From assembly GCF_003574675.1 (NCBI RefSeq), contig NZ_QOAZ01000025.1, positions 1-55,740 of the forward strand: a stretch of 55,740 bases of DNA, given 5' to 3'. Positions 9,314 to 18,836 of the stretch are shown in pieces. Within the stretch, counting starts at the first letter, position 1; every line of letters begins with the position of its first letter. The position numbers and the translations under genes are program-made. The notes under the pieces are model-generated. The model was not told the DNA's origin and made no database searches. It was given only the letters and a program-made list of their open reading frames with translations. The stretch comes from Azohydromonas sediminis (GTDB lineage: Bacteria; Pseudomonadota; Gammaproteobacteria; Burkholderiales; Burkholderiaceae_C).

Positions 9314-11412
9314 ACGCGCTCGTGCAGCAGGTGCAGACCTGGCTCGGCGGCGAGGGCGGCGCGTCGGGCGCCGCGACGGCCAAGGCGCTGATGGCGCCGG
9401 TGTTCGTCGTGCTCGTGCTGGCGATGATGGTGCTGCCGCTGCCGCCGTTCGCGCTCGACCTGCTGTTCACGTTCAACATCGCGCTGGCGCTCGTCGTGAT
9501 GATGGTCGCCGCGCAGATGCGCAAGCCGCTCGAGTTCGCCGCCTTCCCGGCGGTGCTGCTGATTACGACGCTGCTGCGGCTGTCGCTCAACGTCGCCTCG
9601 ACGCGCGTCGTGCTGATGGAGGGCCACACCGGCACCGGCGCCGCTGGCCGCGTGATCGAGAGCTTCGGCCACTTCCTGATCGGCGGCAACTTCGCGGTCG
9701 GCCTGATCGTGTTCGCGATCCTCGTCGTCATCAACTTCATCGTCGTCACCAAGGGTGCCGAGCGCATCGCCGAGGTCGGCGCGCGCTTCACGCTCGATGC
9801 GATGCCCGGCAAGCAGATGGCCATCGACGCCGACCTCAACGCCGGGCTGATCGACGAGGCCGAGGCCAAGCGCCGGCGCGCCGAGGTCGGCGAGGAGGCC
9901 GAGTTCTTCGGCTCGATGGACGGTGCGAGCAAGTTCGTGCGCGGCGACGCGATCGCGGCGCTGCTGATCCTCGTCATCAACGTCGTCGGCGGGCTGCTGA
10001 TCGGCATGCTGCAGCACGGGCTGTCGGCCGGCGAGGCGGCGAGCAACTACGTGCTGCTCGCGGTCGGCGACGCGCTCGTCGCGCAGGTGCCGGCGCTGCT
10101 GATCTCGGTGGCCGCGGCGATGGTCGTCACGCGTGTCGGCAAGGGGCAGGACATAGGCACGCAGATCCGCGCGCAGATGTTCGACTCGCCGAAGGCGCTG
10201 GCGATCGCCGCGTCCATCGTCGGCGCGCTCGGGCTGATCCCGGGCATGCCCAACGCCGTGTTCCTGCTGCTCGGCGCGGCGATCGGCGCGCTCGCGTGGA
10301 CGCTGCACCGGCGCGCGCAGCGCGCCGCGGCCGCGCCGCCGGCGGCGGACACCGAGGTCGCGCCGGCCAACGCCGAGGCGAGCTGGGACGACCTGGTGCC
10401 GGTCGACACGCTCGGGCTCGAAGTCGGCTACCGGCTCATCGCGCTGGTCGACAAGTCGCGCCAGGGCGACCTGCTCGGCCGCATCAAGGGCGTGCGCAAG
10501 AAGTTCGCGCAGGACGTCGGCTTCCTGCCGCCGCCGGTACACATCCGCGACAACCTCGACCTCAAGCCCAGCATGTACCGCGTGACGCTGCGCGGTGCCG
10601 TGGTCGGCGAGGGCGAAGCCTTCCCCGGCATGCTGCTGGCGATCAACCCGGGCGGCGCGACGCAGCGCCTGCCTGGCACCACCACCACCGACCCGGCGTT
10701 CGGGCTGCCTGCGGTGTGGATCGAGGAGCGGGTGCGCGAGCAGGCCCAAATGGCCGGGTTCACCGTCGTTGATTGCGCGACCGTCGTCGCGACCCACCTC
10801 TCACACTTGATGCAGGTCCACGCCGCCAAGCTGCTGGGCCGCGTGGAGACGCAGGCGCTCGTCGACCACATCACGAAGCTGGCGCCCAAGCTGATCGAAG
10901 ACGTGATCCCCAAGATGGTCGGAATCGCCACGCTGCAGAAGGTGCTGCAGCTGCTCCTCGAGGAAGGCGTGCACATCCGGGACCTGCGCTCGATCGTCGA
11001 GTGCCTCGCCGAGCACGCCTCGACGGTGACCGACCCGGCCGAGCTCGCGCGGCGCGTGCGCATCCACCTCGCGCCGGCCATCGTGCAGCAGATCTACGGG
11101 CCGGTGAAGGAGCTCGACGTGATCGCGCTCGAGCCCGAGCTCGAGCGGCTGGTCACCCAGGCGCTGACGAGCCCGCACGGTGCCGCGCTCGACCCCGGCA
11201 TCGCCGACACGCTGGCGCGCAGTGCCGCCGACGTCGCGCGCCAGCAGGAGGACCTCGGCGTGCCCGCGTGCCTGCTCGTGCCCGACGCGATCCGCGTGCC
11301 GATGGCGCAGCTGCTCAAGCGTGCCGCGCCGCGGCTGAAGGTGCTGGCGCACAGCGAGATTCCTGACACCCACACGATCCGCATCGGTTCGATCCTCGGA
11401 GCTGCGACATGA
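9310..11412 (+). CDS. flhA: flagellar type III export protein FlhA
   Basis: The 700-residue nonameric export gate subunit. The N-terminal half has about eight membrane segments, with [24 protein letters not shown] and the FHIPEP-type region [19 protein letters not shown]. The C-terminal half (about 350-700) is the cytoplasmic ring that docks chaperone-substrate complexes. Full length compared with E. coli (692). It is coupled by ATGA overlaps to flhB upstream and flhF downstream. Confidence 0.97.
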   Translation: MNALVQQVQTWLGGEGGASGAATAKALMAPVFVVLVLAMMVLPLPPFALDLLFTFNIALALVVMMVAAQMRKPLEFAAFPAVLLITTLLRLSLNVASTRVVLMEGHTGTGAAGRVIESFGHFLIGGNFAVGLIVFAILVVINFIVVTKGAERIAEVGARFTLDAMPGKQMAIDADLNAGLIDEAEAKRRRAEVGEEAEFFGSMDGASKFVRGDAIAALLILVINVVGGLLIGMLQHGLSAGEAASNYVLLAVGDALVAQVPALLISVAAAMVVTRVGKGQDIGTQIRAQMFDSPKALAIAASIVGALGLIPGMPNAVFLLLGAAIGALAWTLHRRAQRAAAAPPAADTEVAPANAEASWDDLVPVDTLGLEVGYRLIALVDKSRQGDLLGRIKGVRKKFAQDVGFLPPPVHIRDNLDLKPSMYRVTLRGAVVGEGEAFPGMLLAINPGGATQRLPGTTTTDPAFGLPAVWIEERVREQAQMAGFTVVDCATVVATHLSHLMQVHAAKLLGRVETQALVDHITKLAPKLIEDVIPKMVGIATLQKVLQLLLEEGVHIRDLRSIVECLAEHASTVTDPAELARRVRIHLAPAIVQQIYGPVKELDVIALEPELERLVTQALTSPHGAALDPGIADTLARSAADVARQQEDLGVPACLLVPDAIRVPMAQLLKRAAPRLKVLAHSEIPDTHTIRIGSILGAAT

Positions 11413-12971
11413 ACGTCAAGCGTTTCACCGGCCGCACCTCGCGCGAAGCCCTGCAGGCCGTGCGCCAGGCCTTCGGCGAGCACGCCGTCGTGCTGTCCAC
11501 GAAGCCGTGCGCCGAAGGCGTCGAGGTGCTGGCGATGGCCAGCGACGGCCTGCAGCACATCGAGCAGCTCGCGCAGACGGCGCCGAAGGCCGCGGTGGCG
11601 GCGCGCGCCCACACCGAGCCGCGCACGGCAGCCCGCGCAGAGCGCAGCGCGCGCGAGGAGCGCCGGGAGCGAGTCGAGCCGCGGCTGGACCTCGAGCGCG
11701 AGTTCGCACCGACGCAGAGCCCCGAGCCCGACGCCGAGATCGACACCGACGTCGGCCGCGACGTCGAGCGCCTCGCGATGAGCACGCTGTCGTTCCAGGA
11801 CTACGTGCGCGAGCGCATGCTCAAGCGCCGCCGCGCGGCGATGTCGCCGGCCCCGGCAGCGGCCGTCGCGCCGGCAGCCGCCTCGGCGCCGTCGCGGGCC
11901 GCGGCGCCGCTGCCCCCGCCGGCCGAGACGGCCGCCCCGACGCCGGCGCACCACGTGCCCGTGCTGCGCGACGACATCCGCCTCGATGCGGCGCACGTGA
12001 CGCCCGACGCCGAGCGCGCCGCGCGCCGCGAGCAGGCCGAGATGATGAACGAGCTGCGCGCGATGAAGGGCCTGATCGAGCAGCGCTTCGGCGCGCTGGC
12101 CTTCATGGAGAAGCTGCAGAAGAGCCCGGCGCAGGCGACGCTGAGCCAGAAGCTGCTCGACGCCGGCTTCTCGCCGGGGCTGATCCGCAAGCTCGGCGAG
12201 GCGCTGCCCGCCGATGTCGCCGACCCGATGGCCTGGGCCGCCGGCGTGCTCGAGCGCAACCTCGTCGCCGCCGAGCAGGAGCCCGCGCTCGAAGACCTCG
12301 GCGGCGTGTTCGCGCTGATCGGCTCGACCGGCGTCGGCAAGACGACGACCACCGCGAAGATCGCCGCCGCGTTCGCGACGCGCCACGGCGCCGGCGTGCT
12401 CGGCCTGATCACGCTCGACGCATACCGCGTCGGCGCCCACGAGCAGCTGCGCACCTACGGCCGCATCCTCGGCGTGCCGGTGCACACCGCGCACGACCGG
12501 GCCTCGCTCGACGACCTGCTCGACCTGCTGTCAGGCAAGAAGATGGTGCTGATCGACACCGCCGGCATGGCGCAGCGCGACAGCCGCACGCGCGAGTTGC
12601 TCGACATGCTGCAGCACCGCAGCATCCAGAAGCTGCTCGTCGTCAATGCGTCGGCGCAGGGCGAGACGATCGACGACGTGCTGCTGTCGTGGCGCGCCAG
12701 CGCCTGCCGCGGCGTCGTGCTCAGCAAGATCGACGAGGCCGTCAAGCTCGGGCCGGCGCTCGATGCGCTGATCCGCCACAAGGCGCACGTGATGGGCGTG
12801 GCCAACGGGCAGCGCGTGCCCGAGGACTGGCACCGCCTGTCGGCACAGGCGCTGGTGCAGCGCGCGCTGCGCGCGAGCGCGCCCACCGCTTGGCAGATGG
12901 GCCGCGACGACGTCAACCTCGTGTTCGCGGCGATGCCCGCTGCTGCCGCCGCGGCGCCGCTGCACGTCTGA
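11409..12971 (+). CDS. flhF: flagellar SRP-like GTPase FlhF
   Basis: A 520-residue GTPase of the SRP/FtsY type that helps place flagella. The N-terminus [32 protein letters not shown] is the family B-domain start. A long Ala/Pro/Arg-rich linker (about 60-200) follows, then the NG domain, with P-loop GSTGVGKTTT from residue 305 and later LITLDAYRVGAHEQLR and LIDTAGMAQRD. It overlaps flhA by ATGA. FlhF normally works with FlhG, but the next gene is a degenerate FlhG, and an intact one is found at 41.9 kb. Confidence 0.95.
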   Translation: MNVKRFTGRTSREALQAVRQAFGEHAVVLSTKPCAEGVEVLAMASDGLQHIEQLAQTAPKAAVAARAHTEPRTAARAERSAREERRERVEPRLDLEREFAPTQSPEPDAEIDTDVGRDVERLAMSTLSFQDYVRERMLKRRRAAMSPAPAAAVAPAAASAPSRAAAPLPPPAETAAPTPAHHVPVLRDDIRLDAAHVTPDAERAARREQAEMMNELRAMKGLIEQRFGALAFMEKLQKSPAQATLSQKLLDAGFSPGLIRKLGEALPADVADPMAWAAGVLERNLVAAEQEPALEDLGGVFALIGSTGVGKTTTTAKIAAAFATRHGAGVLGLITLDAYRVGAHEQLRTYGRILGVPVHTAHDRASLDDLLDLLSGKKMVLIDTAGMAQRDSRTRELLDMLQHRSIQKLLVVNASAQGETIDDVLLSWRASACRGVVLSKIDEAVKLGPALDALIRHKAHVMGVANGQRVPEDWHRLSAQALVQRALRASAPTAWQMGRDDVNLVFAAMPAAAAAAPLHV

Positions 12972-12990
12972 ACCCGCCGCGCCGCTGCCG

Positions 12991-13779
12991 ATGATCGACT
13001 TCTACGCCTCGCGTCCCGGCCCGCTCGACCAGGCCGACGGCCTGCGCCGGCTGTTCGCGGCGTCGCGCGCGGTCTTCGTCGCGCTGGCCGCCAACGCACG
13101 CGTGCCCTTTGCCGGCGTGCTGATCGAGCGGCTGACGACGGCGTTCGCCGCGCTCGGCCGCCACGTGCTCGTCGTCGACGCGGCCGAGACGTCGCCCGCC
13201 ACACCCGAGCTCGCGTGGCTCGACCTGGCCGCGTGCATCGAGCCGCTCGCGCCGCACCTGTCGTACCTGCCGGCGCGCGGGCTGCCGCGGCGCCACGTCG
13301 ACACGCGCGGCTGCGCCGACGGGCTGCTCGTCGCGCTCGCCGACGCCGCGCCGCAGGCCGACACCATCGTCGTGCACGCCGGCGCGAGCGACCTCGCGCG
13401 CCTGTTCATGCGTCGCGCGGTGCGCCCGGTGCTGATGGCCGCCGACCAGCCCGCCAGCGTGACCGAGGCCTACGCGAGCCTGAAGCTGCTCGCGCTGCGC
13501 AACGGCTGGCGCGCGTTCGACCTGCTGCTCGCCGCGGCGCCGAACTCGCCGCGGCGCGAGCGCATCGCGCCGCAGCTGGCCGACTGTGCCGACCGCTTCG
13601 TCGGCGCCGTGCTGCACGACTGGGCCGTCGTCGACCCGGCCGCCGAGGCCGGCGACGTGCCCGACGCCGCGCTGCTGCGCCTGGCGCACGGCCTGCTCGA
13701 GACGCACGACGCGCTGGCCGCCGCCCCCGCTGCCCGCTTTCCCGTCGCGCCGGCCGACCGCACGCCGGCGTGGCACTGA
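12991..13779 (+). CDS. degenerate FlhG/MinD-like protein lacking the P-loop
   Basis: A 262-residue protein in the position usually held by flhG, between flhF and fliA. The fold pattern of a MinD/ParA ATPase can be followed: a first strand (AVFVALAAN), HVLVVDAAE where the switch region would be, and VLMAADQPASVTEAYASLKLLAL matching the FlhG stretch after the second switch. The Walker A motif KGGVGKT is gone; the matching place reads AANARVPFAGVLIERL with no Lys. It should not hydrolyse ATP. It may be a structural or regulatory remnant that pairs with FlhF or with the intact FlhG. Family placement rests on context and weak similarity. Confidence 0.6.
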   Translation: MIDFYASRPGPLDQADGLRRLFAASRAVFVALAANARVPFAGVLIERLTTAFAALGRHVLVVDAAETSPATPELAWLDLAACIEPLAPHLSYLPARGLPRRHVDTRGCADGLLVALADAAPQADTIVVHAGASDLARLFMRRAVRPVLMAADQPASVTEAYASLKLLALRNGWRAFDLLLAAAPNSPRRERIAPQLADCADRFVGAVLHDWAVVDPAAEAGDVPDAALLRLAHGLLETHDALAAAPAARFPVAPADRTPAWH

Positions 13780-13796
13780 CCCCGGAGCCCCGACCG

Positions 13797-14510
13797 ATGT
13801 ACACCGCCAAAGGCCGACTCGACCACAGCGCCCTGCTCAAGCAGTACAGCCCGCTCGTGCGGCGGCTGGCGCACCAGATGATCGCCAAGCTGCCGGCCAA
13901 CGTCGAGCTCGACGACCTGATCCAGGTCGGGATGATCGGGCTGAACGACGCGCTCGGGCGCTTCGACGCCGCGCAGGGCGTGCAGTTCGAGACCTTCGCG
14001 ACACAGCGCATCCGCGGCGCGATGCTCGACGAGCTGCGTGGCAGCGACTGGATGAGCCGCGGCAACCGCCGCCAGCAGCGCAGCATCGAGGCCGCAGTGC
14101 ACAAACTCGAGCAGAAGCTCGGCCGCGCGCCGACCGAGGGCGAGATCGCCAAGGAGATGGGGCTGAGCCTGGCCGAGTACCAGGACCTGCTCGGCAAGGT
14201 GCGCGGCACGCAACTCGTCTACCTCGAGGACATGAGCGGCGACGACGGCGACGACAGCTACCTCGACCGTCACGTCGCCGACGAGGACGCCAACCCGATG
14301 GGGCTGCTCGAGGACCGCCGCATGCGCGAGGCGCTCGTCGAGGCGATCAAGAACCTGCCCGAGCGCGAGCAGTACGTGATGAGCATGTACTACGAGCAGG
14401 ACATGAACCTGAAGGAGATCGCCGCGGTGCTCGGCGTGACCGAGAGCCGCGTGTGCCAGCTGCACAGCCAGAGCATCGCGCGGCTGCGCGCGCGGCTGCG
14501 CGAGTGGTGA
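13797..14510 (+). CDS. fliA: flagellar sigma factor sigma-28 (FliA)
   Basis: A 237-residue sigma factor that directs late flagellar and chemotaxis transcription (E. coli 239). Region 2 is clear (LVRRLAHQMIAKLPANVELDDLIQVGMIGLNDAL, FETFATQRIRGAMLDELR), then region 3 (LGRAPTEGEIAKEMGLS) and region 4 (LPEREQYVMSMYYEQDMNLKEIAAVLGVTESRVCQLHSQ). Its inhibitor FlgM is encoded at 18.8 kb. A TCAAG-n15-CCGATA site upstream of flgM is a likely target. Confidence 0.97.
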   Translation: MYTAKGRLDHSALLKQYSPLVRRLAHQMIAKLPANVELDDLIQVGMIGLNDALGRFDAAQGVQFETFATQRIRGAMLDELRGSDWMSRGNRRQQRSIEAAVHKLEQKLGRAPTEGEIAKEMGLSLAEYQDLLGKVRGTQLVYLEDMSGDDGDDSYLDRHVADEDANPMGLLEDRRMREALVEAIKNLPEREQYVMSMYYEQDMNLKEIAAVLGVTESRVCQLHSQSIARLRARLREW

Positions 14511-14541
14511 AGCGACCCCACCGGCGACGGGAGGCAAGCGC

Positions 14542-15918
14542 ATGTTGACCCTGTTCCGCACCAAGCCGGCTCCGGCGCCCGAGGCCGACGCGGCCGCCGC
14601 ATCGGCCGCGACCCCGCCATCGGCCGGTGCCGCCGGCCGCGACGGTGCCCTGATGCACCGCCTCGCGCGCGAGACGGCGCAACTCGGTCGCGAGGCGGCC
14701 GAGGTGCGCGGCGTCATCGACGACACGCAGAAGGCGTCGGTGCGGCTCGCGCAGTCGCTGCAGGCGCTGGCGCAGCGGCTGCACGACGTCTCCGAGGTGC
14801 AGCAGGCCATCGGCGCGCACACCGCGCAGGGCTCGGCCGCGGTGGCCGGCGCGCGCGAGGCGGTCGAGGCCGTGGGCGGCGAAGTGGCCGGCATCGTCGA
14901 CACGCTGCGCGAGGTGGCCGGCGCGGCCGGCGAGATCACGCAGATCGCGCTGCAGACGCGGCTCGTCGCGTTCAACGCCAGCGTCGAGGCCAAGCGCGCC
15001 GGCGAGGCCGGGCGCGGCTTCGGCGTCGTCGCCGACGCCGTGAAGGACCTGGCGGCCAAGGTCGAGGCCTCGTCGAAGGCGATCATGGAGACGGTCGGGC
15101 GCCTGGACGGGCGCATCGCCGCGCTGGCGCGCGAGATCCAGTCGCGCGAGGGCGCCGGTGACGACGTCGGTGCGGTGCACCGCGCGCTCGCGCAGGTCGA
15201 CGCCGGTGTCGCGCGCATCGCCGAGGCCGCGCAGCGCAGCCGCGACGTGGTGGCCGACGTCAACCGCCAGATGGGCGCGATCGAGGCCGACATGCGCGCC
15301 AGCGCGAAGGCGCTCGACAGCGCGCTCGGGCGCAGCGAGGCCTTCCTGAAGGCGAGCGAGGCGCTGATCGAACTGGTCGCCGACGCCGGCATCGAGACCG
15401 AGGACACGCCGTACATCCGCGCCGCGCAGCAGGCGGCGGCGCAGATCTCGCAACTGCTCGAGGGGGCGCTGCGCAGCGGCGCGATCAGCAGCGCCGACCT
15501 GTTCGACGAGCACTACGTGCCGATCCCCGGCACCGACCCGCCGCAGCACATGACGCGCTTCGTCGCGCTGGCCGAGCGGCTGTTTCCGCAGGTGCAGGAG
15601 AAGGTGCTCGAGATGTCCGACAAGGTCGTGTTCTGCATCGCGGTGGACCGCAACGGCTACATCCCGTGCCACAACCGCAAGTACAACCAGCCGCAGCGCC
15701 CGGGCGACGTCGCGTGGAACACCGCCCACGCGCGCGGGCGGCGCATCTTCAACGACCGCACGGGACTGGCCAGCGCGCGCAACCAGCGCCAGTTCCTGCT
15801 GCAGACGTACCGCCGCGACATGGGCGGCGGGCGCTTCGTCGTGCTCAAGGAAGCCGCGGCGCCGATCACCGTCGACGGCCGCCACTGGGGCGGGCTGCGG
15901 CTGGCGTTCGAGTTCTGA
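14542..15918 (+). CDS. soluble methyl-accepting chemoreceptor
   Basis: A 458-residue chemoreceptor with no membrane segment, so cytoplasmic. After a low-complexity N-terminus (1-35) comes a long coiled coil with the signalling tip at about 131-172. The tip reads LQTRLVAFNASVEAKRAGEAGRGFGVVADAV, where NILALNAAVEAARAGE is usual. From about 300 a globular domain follows, with CIAVDRNGYIPCHNRKYNQPQ and RTGLASARNQRQF, resembling a PAS/Cache-like sensor domain placed after the signalling part. It lies 31 bases after fliA in the flhB operon. Its signal may be an internal metabolite or redox state, which is inference. Confidence 0.85.
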   Translation: MLTLFRTKPAPAPEADAAAASAATPPSAGAAGRDGALMHRLARETAQLGREAAEVRGVIDDTQKASVRLAQSLQALAQRLHDVSEVQQAIGAHTAQGSAAVAGAREAVEAVGGEVAGIVDTLREVAGAAGEITQIALQTRLVAFNASVEAKRAGEAGRGFGVVADAVKDLAAKVEASSKAIMETVGRLDGRIAALAREIQSREGAGDDVGAVHRALAQVDAGVARIAEAAQRSRDVVADVNRQMGAIEADMRASAKALDSALGRSEAFLKASEALIELVADAGIETEDTPYIRAAQQAAAQISQLLEGALRSGAISSADLFDEHYVPIPGTDPPQHMTRFVALAERLFPQVQEKVLEMSDKVVFCIAVDRNGYIPCHNRKYNQPQRPGDVAWNTAHARGRRIFNDRTGLASARNQRQFLLQTYRRDMGGGRFVVLKEAAAPITVDGRHWGGLRLAFEF

Positions 15919-16030
15919 CGGCCGCGGCGGCGCTCGCGCCGCGCCGGGCCTTCGGTTAAGCTGACCCTCGCACCGCGCGGCTGCGCCGGGGATGTCCCCG
16001 CGTCACCGCGCGCCACGACGAGGAGGCGGC

Positions 16031-17617
16031 ATGGTCGACGCGTTCCACCCGATCATCTACGTGCGCGGCTACGCGATGACCGCCGGCGAGCGCGACGAGA
16101 CCGCCGCCGACCCGTTCTGCGGCTTCAACACCGGCTCCACCGTCTACCGCGCCGCGGTCGACCGCGGCGCACCGGCGAAGAAGTTCGTCTTCGAGTCGCC
16201 GCTGCTGCGGCTGACGACCGACTTCGGCTACCGCGACGTCTACGAGAACGGGCTGGGCATCATGGACCCGGACTGGCAGCCGCCGCCGGGCCCCGACGGC
16301 GAGCCCGGCACCGGCATCGCGCGCCGCTCGATCATCGTCTACCGCTACTACGACTCGGGCTCGAGGCTGCTCGGCGACGGCAAGGCGCGCGAGATCGAGG
16401 TCTACGCCAAGGGCCTGAGCGACCTGATCCTGCGCGTGCGCCAGCTCGTGTGCGCGCGCAAGTACGACGGCGTGACGCCGGCGAGCTTTCGCTGCTACCT
16501 CGTCGCGCACTCGATGGGCGGGCTCGTCGTGCGCGCGTTCCTGCAGAACGCGCGTCTGGGCGACGACCGCGCGCGCCGCAGCGTCGACAAGGTGTTCACC
16601 TACGGCACGCCGCACAACGGCATCGAGGTGCTTGGCATCAACGTGCCGTCGTGGCTGAGTGCCAGCGAGATCGACACCTTCAACCGCGAGCGCATGGCCA
16701 AGTACCTCGACCTGGCCGAGCCGTACAAGCGGCTCAAGCGCGTCGACCTGCTGCCCGAGCGCGCGTTCCCGTCGCAGCGCTTCTTCTGCATGGTCGGCAC
16801 CAACCGCGGCGACTACGAGGCGGCGATGGGGCTGTCGCGGGCGTTCGCCGGGCACGGCAGCGACGGGCTCGTGCGCATCGAGAACGCGCGCGTGTGGGGG
16901 CTCGACGACGCCGGGCAGATGACGGCGCCGGCGCCCACCGCGTACGCTTACCGCGCGCACAGCGGCTTCTTCGGCCTCGTCAACAGCGAGGAGGCGTACC
17001 AGAACCTGACGCGCTTCCTGTTCGGCGACTTGCGCGTCGACATCTGGGTCGACGTCGACGAGGTGCGGCTGCCGAAGGCGCTGCAGCGCAAGAAGGTCGA
17101 GGCGCTGTACCAGTTCGAGCTGCTCGCCGGGCCGCGCGGCAAGCGCTGGTACCTGACGCGCCGCGTCGCCGAGGAGGACTCGCCGGCGTGCCGCACGCAC
17201 GCGCAGCTCGCCGGCGGCACCCGCCCCGGCGACCGCAACGTCTACCTGTCGACCGTGTTCCTCGCCAACCGTGCGCGCGTCAACCCCGAGCGCGCGTCGC
17301 TCGCGTACGCGATGACGCTCGGCGTGCGCGTGCCCGACTACCAGGTCGACCAGCGCTTCTGGGCCGACGAGCACTACGAGGGCGGCTACCTGTTCCGCGA
17401 CACCGCGATCATCGAGATGGTGCCGCCGTCGCAGCCCGGGCACGACTGGGTCGTGAACCACGGGTGGCAGAGCGAGACGGCGACCCGTGCGCGGCACGCG
17501 CTGTCGTACGACCAGCTCAAGAGCGGCCAGATCCAGTTCACGATCCCGTTCGACAGCGGCGCCGACCCCGGCATCGCCGGCCACATCCGGCTCGTCGCGC
17601 AGGCCTGGAATGTCTAA
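16031..17617 (+). CDS. lipase/esterase-like alpha/beta hydrolase
   Basis: A 528-residue protein. The N-terminal part (about 1-260) is an alpha/beta hydrolase: it opens with FHPIIYVRGYAMTAG, has the nucleophile elbow AHSMGG with Ser161, and FTYGTPHNGIEVLG after it, as in triacylglycerol lipases and PGAP1-like enzymes. The C-terminal 200 residues are beta-rich and unassigned. There is no signal peptide, so it is likely cytoplasmic, or secreted by another route. ATG 16031 follows a perfect AGGAGG. It overlaps the next gene by 8 bases. The substrate is unknown. Confidence 0.7.
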   Translation: MVDAFHPIIYVRGYAMTAGERDETAADPFCGFNTGSTVYRAAVDRGAPAKKFVFESPLLRLTTDFGYRDVYENGLGIMDPDWQPPPGPDGEPGTGIARRSIIVYRYYDSGSRLLGDGKAREIEVYAKGLSDLILRVRQLVCARKYDGVTPASFRCYLVAHSMGGLVVRAFLQNARLGDDRARRSVDKVFTYGTPHNGIEVLGINVPSWLSASEIDTFNRERMAKYLDLAEPYKRLKRVDLLPERAFPSQRFFCMVGTNRGDYEAAMGLSRAFAGHGSDGLVRIENARVWGLDDAGQMTAPAPTAYAYRAHSGFFGLVNSEEAYQNLTRFLFGDLRVDIWVDVDEVRLPKALQRKKVEALYQFELLAGPRGKRWYLTRRVAEEDSPACRTHAQLAGGTRPGDRNVYLSTVFLANRARVNPERASLAYAMTLGVRVPDYQVDQRFWADEHYEGGYLFRDTAIIEMVPPSQPGHDWVVNHGWQSETATRARHALSYDQLKSGQIQFTIPFDSGADPGIAGHIRLVAQAWNV

Positions 17618-18320
17618 CCCGTTGAATCCCGTTGGAATGGCACACGACGACGACCGCACCGGCCGGCCGCCCGATGCCGCGTGCCTGGCGCCGACCGCGC
17701 TGCTCGACAGCGACCACCCCGACGTCGTCGCGTTCGCGCGCCGCCACGCGGTGGGCGCGAACGACCGTGAGCGCGCGGTCGCACTGTACCTCGCCGTGCG
17801 CGACGGCTTCCGCTACGACCCGTACCGCATCGACCTCACGCCCGAGGGCATGCGCGCGAGCACCGTGCTGGCCGCCGGTCACGGCTGGTGCGTGCCGAAG
17901 GCCGCGCTGCTCGCCGCCGCCGCGCGGGCCGCTGGGATCCCGGCGCGCGTGGGCTACGCCGACGTGCGCAACCACCTGAGCACCGAGCGCCTGCACCGCA
18001 CGATGGGCACCGACGTGTTCATCTGGCACGGCTACGTCGACCTGTGGCTCGACGGCGCGTGGCGCAAGGCGACGCCGGCGTTCAACGTCGAGCTCTGCGA
18101 GCGCTTCGGGCTGCTGCCGCTCGAGTTCGACGGCGTGCACGACTCGCTGTATCACCCGTACGACCGCGCCGGGCAGCGCCACATGGAGTACGTGCGCCAG
18201 CGCGGCAGCTTCGACGACATGCCGCTGGCGCGCATCGTCGCCGACTTCGAGGCGACCTATCCGCGCTGGGCGCTGCTGGCGGGGGGCGCGCGCTTCGAGG
18301 ACGATGTCGCGCGCGAGTGA
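17610..18320 (+). CDS. transglutaminase-like cysteine protease-fold protein
   Basis: A 236-residue protein of the transglutaminase-like superfamily. The catalytic triad can be proposed: Cys in AGHGWCVPKAALLAAAARAAG, His in VFIWHGYVDLWLD, and a following Asp or Asn in WRKATPAFN. The VRDGFRYDPYRIDL stretch before the Cys is also typical. No signal peptide is seen. The start at 17610 overlaps the lipase gene and has AGG upstream; ATG 17637 is an alternative. Members can be proteases, amidases or peptide crosslinkers, so the reaction is not predicted. It probably acts with the lipase-like protein it is coupled to. Confidence 0.7.
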   Translation: MSNPLNPVGMAHDDDRTGRPPDAACLAPTALLDSDHPDVVAFARRHAVGANDRERAVALYLAVRDGFRYDPYRIDLTPEGMRASTVLAAGHGWCVPKAALLAAAARAAGIPARVGYADVRNHLSTERLHRTMGTDVFIWHGYVDLWLDGAWRKATPAFNVELCERFGLLPLEFDGVHDSLYHPYDRAGQRHMEYVRQRGSFDDMPLARIVADFEATYPRWALLAGGARFEDDVARE

Positions 18321-18357
18321 CGCCGCCGCGTCGGCGCAACGCAGGCGGCGCGGTGAC

Positions 18358-18774
18358 TCAGGCGTGGGTCGTGCCGAAGCCGCTGCGCTCGCCGGCGCCG
18401 CTCGCCGAGTACAGCGCCGCCGGCGTCGCGGTCGACGGCATCAGCACGTCGATCGCGCGGTCGAGCGCGGCGGTTGCGCGTGCCAGCGACTCGCGCTGCG
18501 CGGCGACCTGGCCACTGGCCAGCGCCAGGCGCTGGCGCAGTTCGAGAGGCACCGCGCCGCGACGCGCGGCCTGCGCGAACTGCGCGACGGCCACCGCCAG
18601 CGCGCGGTGCAGCGCGCTCGCGTGACGTTCGATGTCCTCGCTGTCGCGTTCGCACAGCGCCCTGCCGAGCGATGCCAGATGCTGCTCGACGGCGGCCAGC
18701 GCCGACTCGAGCACGGCGTCGGCGGCGGTCGGGACGGGGGCAGGGCGGGGGCTCGGTGCGGGGCTGGGCGGCAT
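18358..18774 (-). CDS. flgN: FlgN-like flagellar export chaperone
   Basis: A 138-residue helical protein in the flgN position, last gene of the flgA-flgM-flgN set. FlgN is the cytoplasmic chaperone for the hook-filament junction proteins FlgK and FlgL. The sequence has two helices rich in Ala, Leu, Glu and Arg (about 18-70 and 78-110), as expected. The Pro-rich first 17 residues leave the start open, but ATG 18774 is the only good choice. Identification rests mostly on context and length (E. coli 138). Confidence 0.7.
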   Translation of the reverse strand: MPPSPAPSPRPAPVPTAADAVLESALAAVEQHLASLGRALCERDSEDIERHASALHRALAVAVAQFAQAARRGAVPLELRQRLALASGQVAAQRESLARATAALDRAIDVLMPSTATPAALYSASGAGERSGFGTTHA

Positions 18775-18836
18775 GACGGCAAGGGGCGCGCGCGGGCGCC
18801 GTGATGGGGAGCGCCGCCGCGGCGGCGCGGCGGGGT

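Noticed and set aside
15919-16030. Hairpin after the chemoreceptor gene as a terminator
   Set aside because: A short GCGGCG / CGCCGC stem exists, but there is no T tract and GC-rich DNA gives such stems often.
18321-18357. Possible terminator between the transglutaminase-like gene and flgN
   Set aside because: The arms CGCCGCC and GGCGGCG are 16 bases apart and no T run follows.
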